DNA of 64,000 bases from Hydrogenophilales bacterium (GTDB lineage: Bacteria; Pseudomonadota; Gammaproteobacteria; Burkholderiales; Thiobacillaceae): NCBI GenBank assembly GCA_016719465.1, contig JADJYY010000006.1, forward strand, positions 31,238 to 95,237, written 5' to 3'. The notes under the pieces were generated by a model. It was not told where the DNA came from and did not search any database. It worked only from the letters and a program-made list of their open reading frames with translations. A program made the translations under genes and the position numbers. The stretch's first letter is position 1; every line of letters begins with the position of its first letter. Below, in pieces: positions 32,248 to 40,183 of this stretch.

Positions 32248-34314
32248 TTAGCGGGAAGCGACGCTACCTGCGGTGTTGTCGATCAGGCTGCGCGTCGCAG
32301 TCTGGATGTATGCATCCAGCTCGGCTTTGAGTGCGCCGCTGACCCCGTCGTCATGAGTAACGACTGCCGTCATCGTGGGACCCAGCCGGTAGTCGTAAAG
32401 TTTTACTTCCTTGGTCTTGGATGCGACGAGAATCCGGCTGCCCTTGATCAGGGCCACGGTCTGGTCGCTGCCGGAGGGCTTGATGACGCCAAACCCCGTG
32501 TCGTCCGCAGGCAGGTTAAGCAAGTCGCGGCCCCAGCATTGATGCCGCAGCTTGCCACCCAGCCGTCCCATGATCGTCGGCACGATATCGACCTGGGTGC
32601 CCACCGTGTCGCGTTGCGCACCGAAGGCCTGGCGGATGCCGGGCGCCATTAGCAGCAGCGGAATATGGAAGCGCGCCAGATTGATTTCCGTGTGCTGTTC
32701 TCCGCTGCTGAAGCCGTGGTCGCCGACGATGACGAACAGCGTGTCCTTGAAGTAGGGAGACTGCCGCGCCTTCTCGAAGAACTGGCCGAGAGCCCAGTCG
32801 GAATAGCGCATCGCGGTCAGGTGCTCGTCGAGCGCACCGAAACCCGTTACCCGCTCCATCGGCAGTTTCGGCGGCAAGGGATAGGGCGTGTGATTCGAGA
32901 GAGTTTGCAGCAAGGCATAGAACGGTTTGTCGCGGGGTTTCTTCGCCAGTTCGGCGGCCGCCCGCTCGAACATGTCCTGGTCGGATACACCCCAGGTCGG
33001 ATCCGACACCACCGGATTCACATAATCGAAGCGCCCGATGAAGTTCCTGACGCCCTGCTTGCCAAAGAAACCGGACTGGTTGTCCCAGGCGAAGTCGCCG
33101 TTATAGACATACAGGTTGTCGTAGTTGCGGGCCGCAAGAAGCTGGGGCAGCCCGGAAAAATGGTTGCTGCTTTCCTGCTGCTGCATCAGGTACTCGAAAC
33201 CCGGCAGGTTGGGGAAACAGGCGAAGCTGGCGAACATGCCCTGATGGGTGTGGGTACCGTTGGAAAAGAAGCGGTTGAACAGCACGCCTTCCTCGGCGAG
33301 CTTGTCGAAATAAGGCGTGATGTTCCCAGGCGCGCCCAGCGCGCCCACATGCCGGCCGGAGAAACTTTCCATCAGGATCACGACCACGTTGCGCACCGCC
33401 AGCGCCTTGTCGGCGGGCGGAACGTAATCGCGGCGCACTGCGGCCCGGTCAGCATCTACCAGACTGTCCTGATCCGTTAGGAGCAGCCGGCGCAGGTGGC
33501 CGGTTGCCTCGGCCTGCGGCAAGGTGGACTTCCAGATATTGGCCCTGTGGCTGGACATCTGGGCCATGGCCGCGGCGGCGAATGACAGGGTGCCATTCAG
33601 CCCGAGCTGGTTGGCGAACATCGAGTCAGTGGTGAACGCATCGCCCCAGCGCAGGGGAGGACCCTGCCGCAGCGTGCCGCGGGCGGCCATGATGGTCAAT
33701 GCCAGACAGACCAGCAGCACCGGTCCCCGCACACGCCAGGCAGTTGGGCGGCGCCCCGCGCTATCAGCCGCCGATAGCGGCACCACCCGGCACGTCATCC
33801 GGTCAAGCTTGCGTAGCAGATAAGCCATCAGCCAGGTGGCGAGCGCCCAGGCCAACAGGTAACGCAGCACCGGGAAGCCGAACCAGAGCATGCTCAGTAC
33901 CGTCTTCGGGTCTTCTTTCATGTACTGGAAGACCAGACCATTGAGGCGCTGGTTGAACTCACGATAGAAATCGAGCTCGACGACGCCGAGGAAGAGCGAC
34001 AGGCTGGCCCAGGCCAGGAGCCAGGCGTGCATCCAGCGGCGGGCGTTCATCAGCTTCGCGCTGGCCATCGCCAGAACCAGCGGCAGGCAAAGCAAGGCGA
34101 CCAGGCGCAGGTCGAAACGCAATCCGTTGAAGAAGGCCTCGGCCAGGTCGGCCCCCATGGTCGCCCCGACCTGCTCGCTGTTGTATAGCAGCAGCGCCAG
34201 ACGCAGCAACGCATGCATGGCCAGCAGGAGCAGTGCGGCGAGAAGCGTGTACGCAATGTGTTGCGGCAGGCCGACGCGAACCTGGCTGGATGGGATCAAG
34301 GGCGTTGCGGACAT
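32248..34314 (-). CDS. LTA-synthase-like membrane sulfatase/phosphotransferase
   Basis: This 688-residue protein has five N-terminal membrane helices (residues 15-215) and a periplasmic alkaline-phosphatase-fold domain. Metal and nucleophile segments are VVILMESFSGRHVG, SNGTHTHQGMFASFACFP with the likely Thr nucleophile, and FVIVGDHGFSSGEQHTEI. Family members transfer phosphoglycerol or phosphoethanolamine to envelope glycans. Together with eptA and PmrAB, a surface-modification role is likely. The gene is wedged between two copies of an eptA-end/PAP2-start segment. Its ATG lies one base after the stop of a gene fragment, so it was once translated behind another gene. Confidence 0.88.
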   Translation of the reverse strand: MSATPLIPSSQVRVGLPQHIAYTLLAALLLLAMHALLRLALLLYNSEQVGATMGADLAEAFFNGLRFDLRLVALLCLPLVLAMASAKLMNARRWMHAWLLAWASLSLFLGVVELDFYREFNQRLNGLVFQYMKEDPKTVLSMLWFGFPVLRYLLAWALATWLMAYLLRKLDRMTCRVVPLSAADSAGRRPTAWRVRGPVLLVCLALTIMAARGTLRQGPPLRWGDAFTTDSMFANQLGLNGTLSFAAAAMAQMSSHRANIWKSTLPQAEATGHLRRLLLTDQDSLVDADRAAVRRDYVPPADKALAVRNVVVILMESFSGRHVGALGAPGNITPYFDKLAEEGVLFNRFFSNGTHTHQGMFASFACFPNLPGFEYLMQQQESSNHFSGLPQLLAARNYDNLYVYNGDFAWDNQSGFFGKQGVRNFIGRFDYVNPVVSDPTWGVSDQDMFERAAAELAKKPRDKPFYALLQTLSNHTPYPLPPKLPMERVTGFGALDEHLTAMRYSDWALGQFFEKARQSPYFKDTLFVIVGDHGFSSGEQHTEINLARFHIPLLLMAPGIRQAFGAQRDTVGTQVDIVPTIMGRLGGKLRHQCWGRDLLNLPADDTGFGVIKPSGSDQTVALIKGSRILVASKTKEVKLYDYRLGPTMTAVVTHDDGVSGALKAELDAYIQTATRSLIDNTAGSVASR

Positions 34315-34315
34315 G

Positions 34316-34501
34316 TCATGGCTTACCTGAAGGATTACGGCTGATTTCGAGGATGCGCCTGCGCCCCTGCTTGGCCACGAGCAGCAGGCCGGGCGCTACG
34401 GACAGGATGGTCTGCCCGGAACGCAGATGTTCGTGGATAACCCGCAACGTGCCGTTCGCATCGGCGTGCAGGAGTCGCGCACCGTGAGTGGCGTCCTCGG
34501 T
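34316..34501 (-). pseudogene. C-terminal fragment of an unrecognised gene
   Basis: Reading leftwards from the junction with the PAP2 copy, the frame encodes TEDATHGARLLHADANGTL, then RVIHEHLRSGQTILSVAPGL, then LLVAKQGRRRILEISRN, and stops at 34316-34318, one base before the LTA-synthase-like gene. It looks like genuine coding sequence whose 5' part was cut off at the duplication boundary (34501/34502). I do not recognise the family. Confidence 0.55.
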
Positions 34502-34617
34502 AACACCCACAGCAAAACCCCGGCGACCATCAGCAGCCACAGCGCCTGCATCGCCATCCAGGAGGGCGCGGTTGAAAACGGGCGGACAGGTGCCGAGGTG
34601 GCTGGTGTGTCGGACAT
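34502..34617 (-). pseudogene. PAP2 phosphatase 5' fragment
   Basis: The first 38 codons of the PAP2 gene (MSDTPATSAPVRPFSTAPSW onward to VLLWV) recur here, 6 bases after the eptA stop, and then break off into the unrelated fragment at 34316-34501. It cannot encode a working enzyme, since all active-site motifs are missing. Confidence 0.85.
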
Positions 34618-34755
34618 TTGCGATCAGCTCCGGCAGGTTGCCGACAGATCCATGGATGGATCCCGCACCCCGGTGCGCACGTCGAGCAGGCCGAGTATCG
34701 AGTGGAACACGTTGTCATGTGACGCCGGTTGTCGGGCGCGCCGTTGCAGGCAGGC
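34502..34755. repeat. Duplicated eptA-end/PAP2-start segment, copy 2
   Basis: This is the copy of the segment that lacks MITE B; here it forms the real end of eptA and a PAP2 stub. It is a direct repeat of 31755-32165 at a distance of about 2.7 kb. Confidence 0.85.
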
Positions 34756-36354
34756 GAGATCGAGTCCGAAGCTTTTCGCATATCCCGGCGAGAACCACAT
34801 CACCATCGGTACTTTTGTCTGTTCGCTGGGTGCGATGGCATAGGGCATGCCATGCAGAAACAATCCCTTCTCGCCGAGCGACTCACCGTGATCGGAGACG
34901 TACAGCAAGGCAGTGTCGTAATGCGCCTGCTGCGATTTCAGCATATCGATGGTTCTGGCCAACACATGGTCGGTATAGAGCACCGCGTTGTCGTAGCTAT
35001 TGGCGATTTCCTCACGCGAGCAACGGCTGAGATCGTCAGTGTCGCAGGTTGGGGTGAAGCGGCGAAACTCCACCGGGTAGCGCTTGTAGTAAGCCGGGCC
35101 ATGGTTGCCCAACTGGTGCAGCACCAGTACCAGGTTGCCGTGGGTGTCGCGCAGCAAGCCTTCTGCACCCTGCAGCAGGGCTTCGTCCAGGCAGCGATCG
35201 CCATCGCACAGGGCTGGGCTCGCCGCCGGATCGGGCCGCTGTACTTCCAGGCCGTCGCATACGCCTTTGCAGCCAGACTGGTTGTCGCGCCAGACCACTT
35301 TCAGGCCGGCGCGCTGCAGGACGTGCAAAAGGGATTCACTGCCCCGGATTGCGTCCTCGTCGTAGTTGCGCCGCCCTTGCATCGAGAACAGGCAGGGGAC
35401 GGAGACTTCAGTGTTGGTGCCACAACTGTCCACATCGGCAAAGTTGATCACATCGCGCTGCGCCAGTTCAGGGGTGGTCGGATGCGGGCTGTGTTCGTTC
35501 AGCCCCCAGTTCGCCGCGCGGACACTCTCGCCCACAACCAGCACGAACAGCACCGGCTTGTCTCGCTGCTGCCAGTTCGGTGCGAGCACGGCATCGGTGC
35601 CGATCGGGCGTCGCGGCTGCGGCGCGCCCTTCGCATCCTTGACCAGTACCCGGCCGAGCGAATATACGGCGTTGGTCGGCGTGATCAGGTAACGAATTTC
35701 CTTGTGATTGCGCATCTGCGCGGCAAAGTCTTTGAACACCAGCGCCAGCGCGCCGGTACCGATCATTGCCGCAAGAAGGATCGCCCCGCTGCGCAGCAAG
35801 ATGCCGCGGCCGAGGCTGCGCCGGCGCAGGCGCAGGCGATGCAGGATGGCCAGCGGCAGCACGGCGAACAGCAGCAGATGCTGCAGGAGATCGAGGGTGA
35901 GTAGCTCGCGCGCTTCGGCGACGTCGGTGCGCAGCACGTTGCGCAGCATCTCGGGGTTGAGGTAGATGCCGAATTTGTCCATGTAGAAGCTGGCGAAAGC
36001 GGATATCACGATCAGCAGGCCGAGCAGCGGCTTCGCCGTCCAGCGGTTCAGGAACAGGGCGAAGATGATGAACTGCAGCGCGGCAATTCCGGCCCCCACT
36101 GCCAGCGCATAGCCCCAGCTGGTCGCATCGGCCAGGGAGCGGTCGGCCAGGAGGGCTTTCCAGAAGGGGGAGTTGCCGGTGAAAATAAAAAACAGCAGCA
36201 CAGCCACCAACAGCGCTTCCTGGCTGATCTCCGGCCGCCAGCCACAGCAAGCCCGCCACAGTCTGGTGGTCACCGAATCCAGGATTTTGGACAGCGGTTG
36301 ACAGCATGTGCCGTTGCCGAGGGCTGGGGTCAGTGCGAGTCTGGATTCCTTCAT
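34624..36354 (-). CDS. eptA: Lipid A phosphoethanolamine transferase EptA
   Basis: This enzyme adds phosphoethanolamine to lipid A, lowering the surface charge and giving polymyxin resistance. The 576-residue protein has five membrane segments in the first 215 residues and a periplasmic sulfatase-fold domain. Key parts are VVGESVRAANWGLNEH, SCGTNTEVSVPCLFSMQGR with the Thr nucleophile, LHQLGNHGPAYYKRYP, CSREEIANSYDNAVLYTDHV and SDHGESLGEKGLFLHG. Paired cysteines typical of EptA/MCR are present. It lies downstream of a PmrAB-like pair read in the same direction. Three GTGAG half-sites at 11-base steps upstream suggest control by that regulator. Confidence 0.95.
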   Translation of the reverse strand: MKESRLALTPALGNGTCCQPLSKILDSVTTRLWRACCGWRPEISQEALLVAVLLFFIFTGNSPFWKALLADRSLADATSWGYALAVGAGIAALQFIIFALFLNRWTAKPLLGLLIVISAFASFYMDKFGIYLNPEMLRNVLRTDVAEARELLTLDLLQHLLLFAVLPLAILHRLRLRRRSLGRGILLRSGAILLAAMIGTGALALVFKDFAAQMRNHKEIRYLITPTNAVYSLGRVLVKDAKGAPQPRRPIGTDAVLAPNWQQRDKPVLFVLVVGESVRAANWGLNEHSPHPTTPELAQRDVINFADVDSCGTNTEVSVPCLFSMQGRRNYDEDAIRGSESLLHVLQRAGLKVVWRDNQSGCKGVCDGLEVQRPDPAASPALCDGDRCLDEALLQGAEGLLRDTHGNLVLVLHQLGNHGPAYYKRYPVEFRRFTPTCDTDDLSRCSREEIANSYDNAVLYTDHVLARTIDMLKSQQAHYDTALLYVSDHGESLGEKGLFLHGMPYAIAPSEQTKVPMVMWFSPGYAKSFGLDLACLQRRARQPASHDNVFHSILGLLDVRTGVRDPSMDLSATCRS

Positions 36355-36400
36355 TGCGGTGCTTGTTTGCGGATGACCTCCGCAATCTAGGCTTGCCGCC

Positions 36401-36430
36401 GTGAGGAATCAGTGAGCGAAAAGTGAGGAA
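36401..36430. promoter_or_regulatory. Triple direct repeat upstream of eptA, response-regulator site candidate
   Basis: The motif GTGAG occurs at 36401-36405, 36412-36416 and 36423-36427, that is exactly 11 bases apart (on the eptA strand TTTCCTCACTT, TTCGCTCACTG, ATTCCTCACGG). OmpR-type regulators such as PmrA and QseB bind tandem half-sites on one face of the helix with this spacing. The site ends 47 bases before the eptA start. Confidence 0.6.
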
Positions 36431-36472
36431 ATTGTGATGCCGGGGCGCGAATATCGCCCCGGGAAACGGCCG

Positions 36473-37795
36473 TCAGGGATTGACGGCCGCGCCGAAGTCC
36501 ACTTCGACGGAAGCGCCGCCGCCAGGTCGGTTGAATGCCCGCACCGACCAACCACAAGCCGCGCAGATGTGCTTGACGAGCGCGAGGCCGAGGCCGTGAC
36601 CCGGCTTCTGGCCGCGACGATGGAAGCGTTGGAAAATCCGATCCGGGTCGCCTTCCGGGAGGCCGGGGCCGCGATCCTGCACGGACAGCCGGCTGCCCTC
36701 CAGCACGCAGCTCACCCCCAGCCCCTCGCCGTGCCGCAACGCGTTCGCCAGCAAATTGCGCAGAACTATTTGCAAAAGCGCTGAATCTGCCTGCAACACC
36801 GCCGACTCCGGTATCTGAAGTTCGAGCTTGACCGGTTTGGTCGACTGGCTTTGGATGACGCCCCAGGCGCGGCGAGCCGCATCGGCCACGTTCACCGCAT
36901 CCAGCAGCTGCGGGCGCGCCTCGCGGGCCAGCAGCAATAGTGTTTCGGCCAACTGCGTCGTATTGTCGGTGGCGGTAATGATCCTTGCCGCGCGCCGCCG
37001 CACGCCGTCGGGCAAGGCTTCGTTGGTAGCGAGCATTTCGGCATCGCTGCGAATGCCGGCCAGAGGAGTGCGTAGTTCGTGCGACAGGTTGGCGCTGAAG
37101 TCACGCTCACGCGCCAGCAACTCGGTCTGGCGCATTTCGGCGGCGTCCAGCGCCTGCGCCACGGCAAGCAGTTCAGACTCCATGTCTGGCTGCACGAACG
37201 GCGTGTCACCACGTCCCTTCACGACCCGGGAGGCCAGGGTTTTGAGCCCCAGTGTCAGGCGACCGGCAATGGCGTACATCAGAATCACCGCCAATACACA
37301 CAGGCTGAGCGCGCTGACAATCACCACCGTGCTGAACGCAGCTTCCCGGGCTTCAGTCTCCGACCAGTCGTAGAGCAGAATGTAGCGCGATCCATTTGCT
37401 TCGCGGATCGCGACCTGATATTCGCGATCGCCATCGCGAAATTCGTGATTGCCGACCGGAAAGTCCGCGAGCGCAGGTGGTAATGCAGCGGGCAGGGGTG
37501 CGCCAGACACCAGCCGGTAAAGTTTCATGGCCGGCGTATTGGGAAGGGCCAGTTCGGGGGAATCGCGGGAAATCTCGATGCTGTAGGCAAGCTGGCCGCC
37601 GAGAATTTCGTCGATGAAGTCCTGCTCCATTTCTTCATACGTCATCAGGAGAGCGATGGCCTGGCCGAGTATCAGCAACAGCAAGGCGGCAGATATCGAT
37701 ACGGCAATGCGCATCCGCATGCTTGATGGCAACCACCGACGGGAAGCCGGGCGCAGGCCCGCTCTAACGGCAGATGAGCTTGTATCCGATGCCAT
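36473..37795 (-). CDS. Sensor histidine kinase, PmrB/QseC-like
   Basis: This membrane kinase has two hydrophobic segments (near residues 30-50 and 160-180) around a short periplasmic domain and a HAMP-like linker. The H-box is FSANLSHELRTPLAGIRSDA (His at about 245), followed by N-box LRNLLANALRHGEG and G-boxes DRGPGLPEGDPDRIF and GHGLGLALVKHI. It overlaps the regulator gene by 32 bases if the ATG at 37793-37795 is used. An ATG at 37718-37720 (MRMRIAVSISAALL) would place the membrane helix at the very start and is equally possible. It probably senses envelope stress and drives eptA. Confidence 0.9.
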   Translation of the reverse strand: MASDTSSSAVRAGLRPASRRWLPSSMRMRIAVSISAALLLLILGQAIALLMTYEEMEQDFIDEILGGQLAYSIEISRDSPELALPNTPAMKLYRLVSGAPLPAALPPALADFPVGNHEFRDGDREYQVAIREANGSRYILLYDWSETEAREAAFSTVVIVSALSLCVLAVILMYAIAGRLTLGLKTLASRVVKGRGDTPFVQPDMESELLAVAQALDAAEMRQTELLARERDFSANLSHELRTPLAGIRSDAEMLATNEALPDGVRRRAARIITATDNTTQLAETLLLLAREARPQLLDAVNVADAARRAWGVIQSQSTKPVKLELQIPESAVLQADSALLQIVLRNLLANALRHGEGLGVSCVLEGSRLSVQDRGPGLPEGDPDRIFQRFHRRGQKPGHGLGLALVKHICAACGWSVRAFNRPGGGASVEVDFGAAVNP

Positions 37796-38432
37796 GGATA
37801 TTCACCACTTCAATGCCGACGCCTTCGCCAATGGCACGCCGCAGCGTGTACAGGACGCTGCGCAGATTGTCGTTGGACTCCTGCTCGTGGCCCCAGATCG
37901 CGATCTCCAGCTCGCGCCGCGAGAACACCCGGTTGGGCTGCGACAACAGTTCCGCGACCAGCCGCAGCGCTTTCGGCGGCAGTTGCAGCGCCCGACCGGC
38001 GAAACGCACCGCCTTGGCCGCGCTGTCATATTCCAGCGCGCCCAGGCGCAGGATGCCGTCCGTCTTGCGCGCGCCGCTGCGTCTTGCCAGCGCCGCTAGA
38101 CGAGCTTCCACCTCCTGCAGGGCAAAGGGCTTGACCAGGTAGTCGTCCCCCCCGGCATCGAAGCCAAGCAGTTTGTCTTCCAGGGTATCGCGCGCAGTCA
38201 GGATCAACAGAGGCAGGGGATTGCCTTTGGCTCGCAGACGGCGTGCCAGGGCAAGGCCGTCGCCGTCAGGCAGGTTGCGGTCGAGCACCGCGGCTTCGAA
38301 CACCTGCTCGTCAAGCAGCCGCGAGGCGGTCGCCAGGCAGTCCGCGTAGTCACACTGATGGCCACGCGACTCGAGGTACTCGTAGAGGTTCTCCGCAATG
38401 GTGCGGTCGTCTTCGATGATCAGCAGGTGCAT
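37764..38432 (-). CDS. OmpR-family response regulator, PmrA/QseB-like
   Basis: This 222-residue regulator has a receiver with D51 (AAVLDRNLPDGDG), Thr in LILTARDTLEDKLLGFDAG and Lys in YLVKPFALQEVEARL, then a winged-helix domain (LELQ-type AVRFAGRALQLPPKALRLV, VLYTLRRAIGEGVGI). It is the first gene of the regulator-kinase pair. Only 16 bases separate its ATG from MITE B at 38449, so the native promoter has been displaced or replaced by element sequence. Confidence 0.92.
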   Translation of the reverse strand: MHLLIIEDDRTIAENLYEYLESRGHQCDYADCLATASRLLDEQVFEAAVLDRNLPDGDGLALARRLRAKGNPLPLLILTARDTLEDKLLGFDAGGDDYLVKPFALQEVEARLAALARRSGARKTDGILRLGALEYDSAAKAVRFAGRALQLPPKALRLVAELLSQPNRVFSRRELEIAIWGHEQESNDNLRSVLYTLRRAIGEGVGIEVVNIHGIGYKLICR

Positions 38433-38448
38433 GGTTCGATCATATTAG

Positions 38449-38609
38449 CCCGAATGTTTCATGAATCCTCACGCGCCCTCGCTTGCCCCTTGTCCGTACA
38501 GGAAATCCCGCTCAGTCGGGCGTATGAATCACTACGCCGCTCCTTCTCAAAATCCCCATTACGAACAAGTCTCTGCGCGATCATCGGGCAAATTCATGAA
38601 ACATCCGGG
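38449..38609. mobile_element. MITE B, copy 2
   Basis: A 161-bp copy in reverse orientation to 31919-32080, with ends CCCGAATGTTTCATGAAT and ATTCATGAAACATCCGGG (one mismatch). Flanks are TTAG on the pmrA side and CTAG on the other. Internal words shared with copy 1 include gggcgtatgaatcactacgc and ccattacgaacaagtctctg. Confidence 0.88.
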
Positions 38610-38613
38610 CTAG

Positions 38614-38837
38614 AAACCTCAGTTGACCGCTCCTTGGCCCTCGTGAAGTCGCACGGTGGCTGTCGTTTGCACCTCCGTTGGCGCTCACCCATTGGGTGGG
38701 GCCACTACGCACCCGATTGCACGGTTTTCGCGTCGCCTGGCGGCGTTGCTCCTCCTTGCGGGGCCAGCCCCGCTGCGTCGTCACGCCTTGCTAGACAACG
38801 CGAAAACCGCACACTCGGGTGCGTCCAACTGAGGTTT
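38614..38837. mobile_element. MITE A, copy 2
   Basis: A 224-bp element with ends AAACCTCAGTTG and CAACTGAGGTTT, flanked by CTAG on both sides. It is homologous to 21152-21376 in the opposite orientation. It shares its left CTAG with MITE B and its right CTAG with MITE C. Confidence 0.88.
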
Positions 38838-38841
38838 CTAG

Positions 38842-39001
38842 TGTCTCAACCCATAAGTTTGCGTGCATGCCGAGACGCGCATCCGCGCGCCGAGTGCGCG
38901 AAGCGAACCGCAGCCATAGCCGTAGCTATGGCGAGGATGAGCGACAAAGCAATCGGCGATGCGGGGCGCGTCGAACATAGCGAAACTTATGGGTTGAGAC
39001 A
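38842..39001. mobile_element. MITE C
   Basis: A 160-bp element with 19-bp perfect inverted repeats TGTCTCAACCCATAAGTTT and AAACTTATGGGTTGAGACA, flanked by CTAG at 38838-38841 and 39002-39005. No coding frame resembles a transposase. Only one copy is in the window. The sequence 39006-39057 before the next gene has no visible feature. Confidence 0.85.
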
Positions 39002-39057
39002 CTAGGTTAAAGGCCGATGCTGCCCGCGAGGTTGCCCGCCTCTGCCGAACATGAAAT

Positions 39058-40056
39058 TCAACCCCCGCGCACCATGTTCATGATCTGGCCCATGTCCAGA
39101 TTGCCGGCCTTCTGGCGAATCTGGGGCAGGTACTGCTCCTGCATGGCCTTGGCCGGGCCGAGCAGGTTCTGGAAGCTGTCGCGCAGAACCTGGGCGTTCA
39201 TCTGGCGGCCGCCGGCGTAGTAGCGCTTGGCCACCTGGCCCAGGGCGTAGGTGGTGGCGAAGGAGAAGGCCATGCCGGTGGCGCCGCCGCCGATCTTGCC
39301 GGCCCATTTACCTGCCAATCCGCCTGCCGCCTTGCCGAGCAGGCCGCCCAGCAGCTTGCGGCCGAACTGTTCCAGGTATTGGGAGGTGAGGCCCACGCCC
39401 AGGGTGGCCAGCAGTTCGCGGATGTGGCCCTGGTCCAGTTCGTGGCCGTGGGCCTTGCCGATGCCGTACACCATCTTGATCTGGAGCGGGATGATGGCCA
39501 TGGAGGCCCAGGATTGGGGCAGCAGTTCCAGGGCGCCGTTGAGGATGGCGTGGTTGAGGATGGATTTGTCCAGCGCGCTGTCCGGCACGTTGGGCACCGA
39601 GGCCACCACCGGTCCGGACGTGGTGGCGTCGATGGTGGTGGAGAGGGTGGTGGAGATGCGGGGCGCGGCCGATTCCGCCAGATCGGCCATGGCCTCGGCT
39701 TCGGCGCGCAGGGGGTCTGTGACGGCGGCTTCCAGCCCCAGGACGGTGGCGAGTTCGGCCAGGAAGCGGCGTTCCGCTTCGTTGGCGTGGCCGTCGGCGT
39801 CGCACACGCCCACCGCCATCTCGTAGGCCAGTTGCCGCAGCGACGGGTCGGGCAGGACGGCGGCAGTGTCCGCCAGGCTGGCCTGCTTCAGCAGCACCTT
39901 CTGGTACAGGGCGGGCAGATCGGGCGCGCCTTCGGTTTCAGCCAGGGATTCGGCCAGACGGCGGATCTGTTCGCGCTCCCGTTCGGCGTTGGCGCCGTCG
40001 GCAAAGGCGGCGAGCAGGGCGATGGTGAGGATGGCTTGTTGTTGTTCGGGGTGCAT
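39058..40056 (-). CDS. TerB-like/DUF697-type membrane-associated protein
   Basis: This 332-residue protein has an N-terminal TerB-like helical domain (MHPEQQQAILTIALLAAFAD with DG/E residues, and CDADGHANEAERRFLAELA, an acidic metal-site pattern). A C-terminal region follows, with IIPLQIKMVYGIGKAHG and a Gly-rich hydrophobic stretch LLGGLLGKAAGGLAGKWAG. The combination resembles TerB plus DUF697 proteins linked to stress or tellurite response. Function is not established. It stands alone between the MITE cluster and folD. Confidence 0.75.
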   Translation of the reverse strand: MHPEQQQAILTIALLAAFADGANAEREREQIRRLAESLAETEGAPDLPALYQKVLLKQASLADTAAVLPDPSLRQLAYEMAVGVCDADGHANEAERRFLAELATVLGLEAAVTDPLRAEAEAMADLAESAAPRISTTLSTTIDATTSGPVVASVPNVPDSALDKSILNHAILNGALELLPQSWASMAIIPLQIKMVYGIGKAHGHELDQGHIRELLATLGVGLTSQYLEQFGRKLLGGLLGKAAGGLAGKWAGKIGGGATGMAFSFATTYALGQVAKRYYAGGRQMNAQVLRDSFQNLLGPAKAMQEQYLPQIRQKAGNLDMGQIMNMVRGG

Positions 40057-40183
40057 CAGGCGTTCCTTTCCGGGCTGGGGTGAACCGGATTAGTCCGCGT
40101 TGCGCTCAAGTCGTTCACTTGAGGCGGAGTCGCGCCAGACTCGCCGAACGCCGATGGCGTGGCGCGCTTTTATTGACGGCGAG

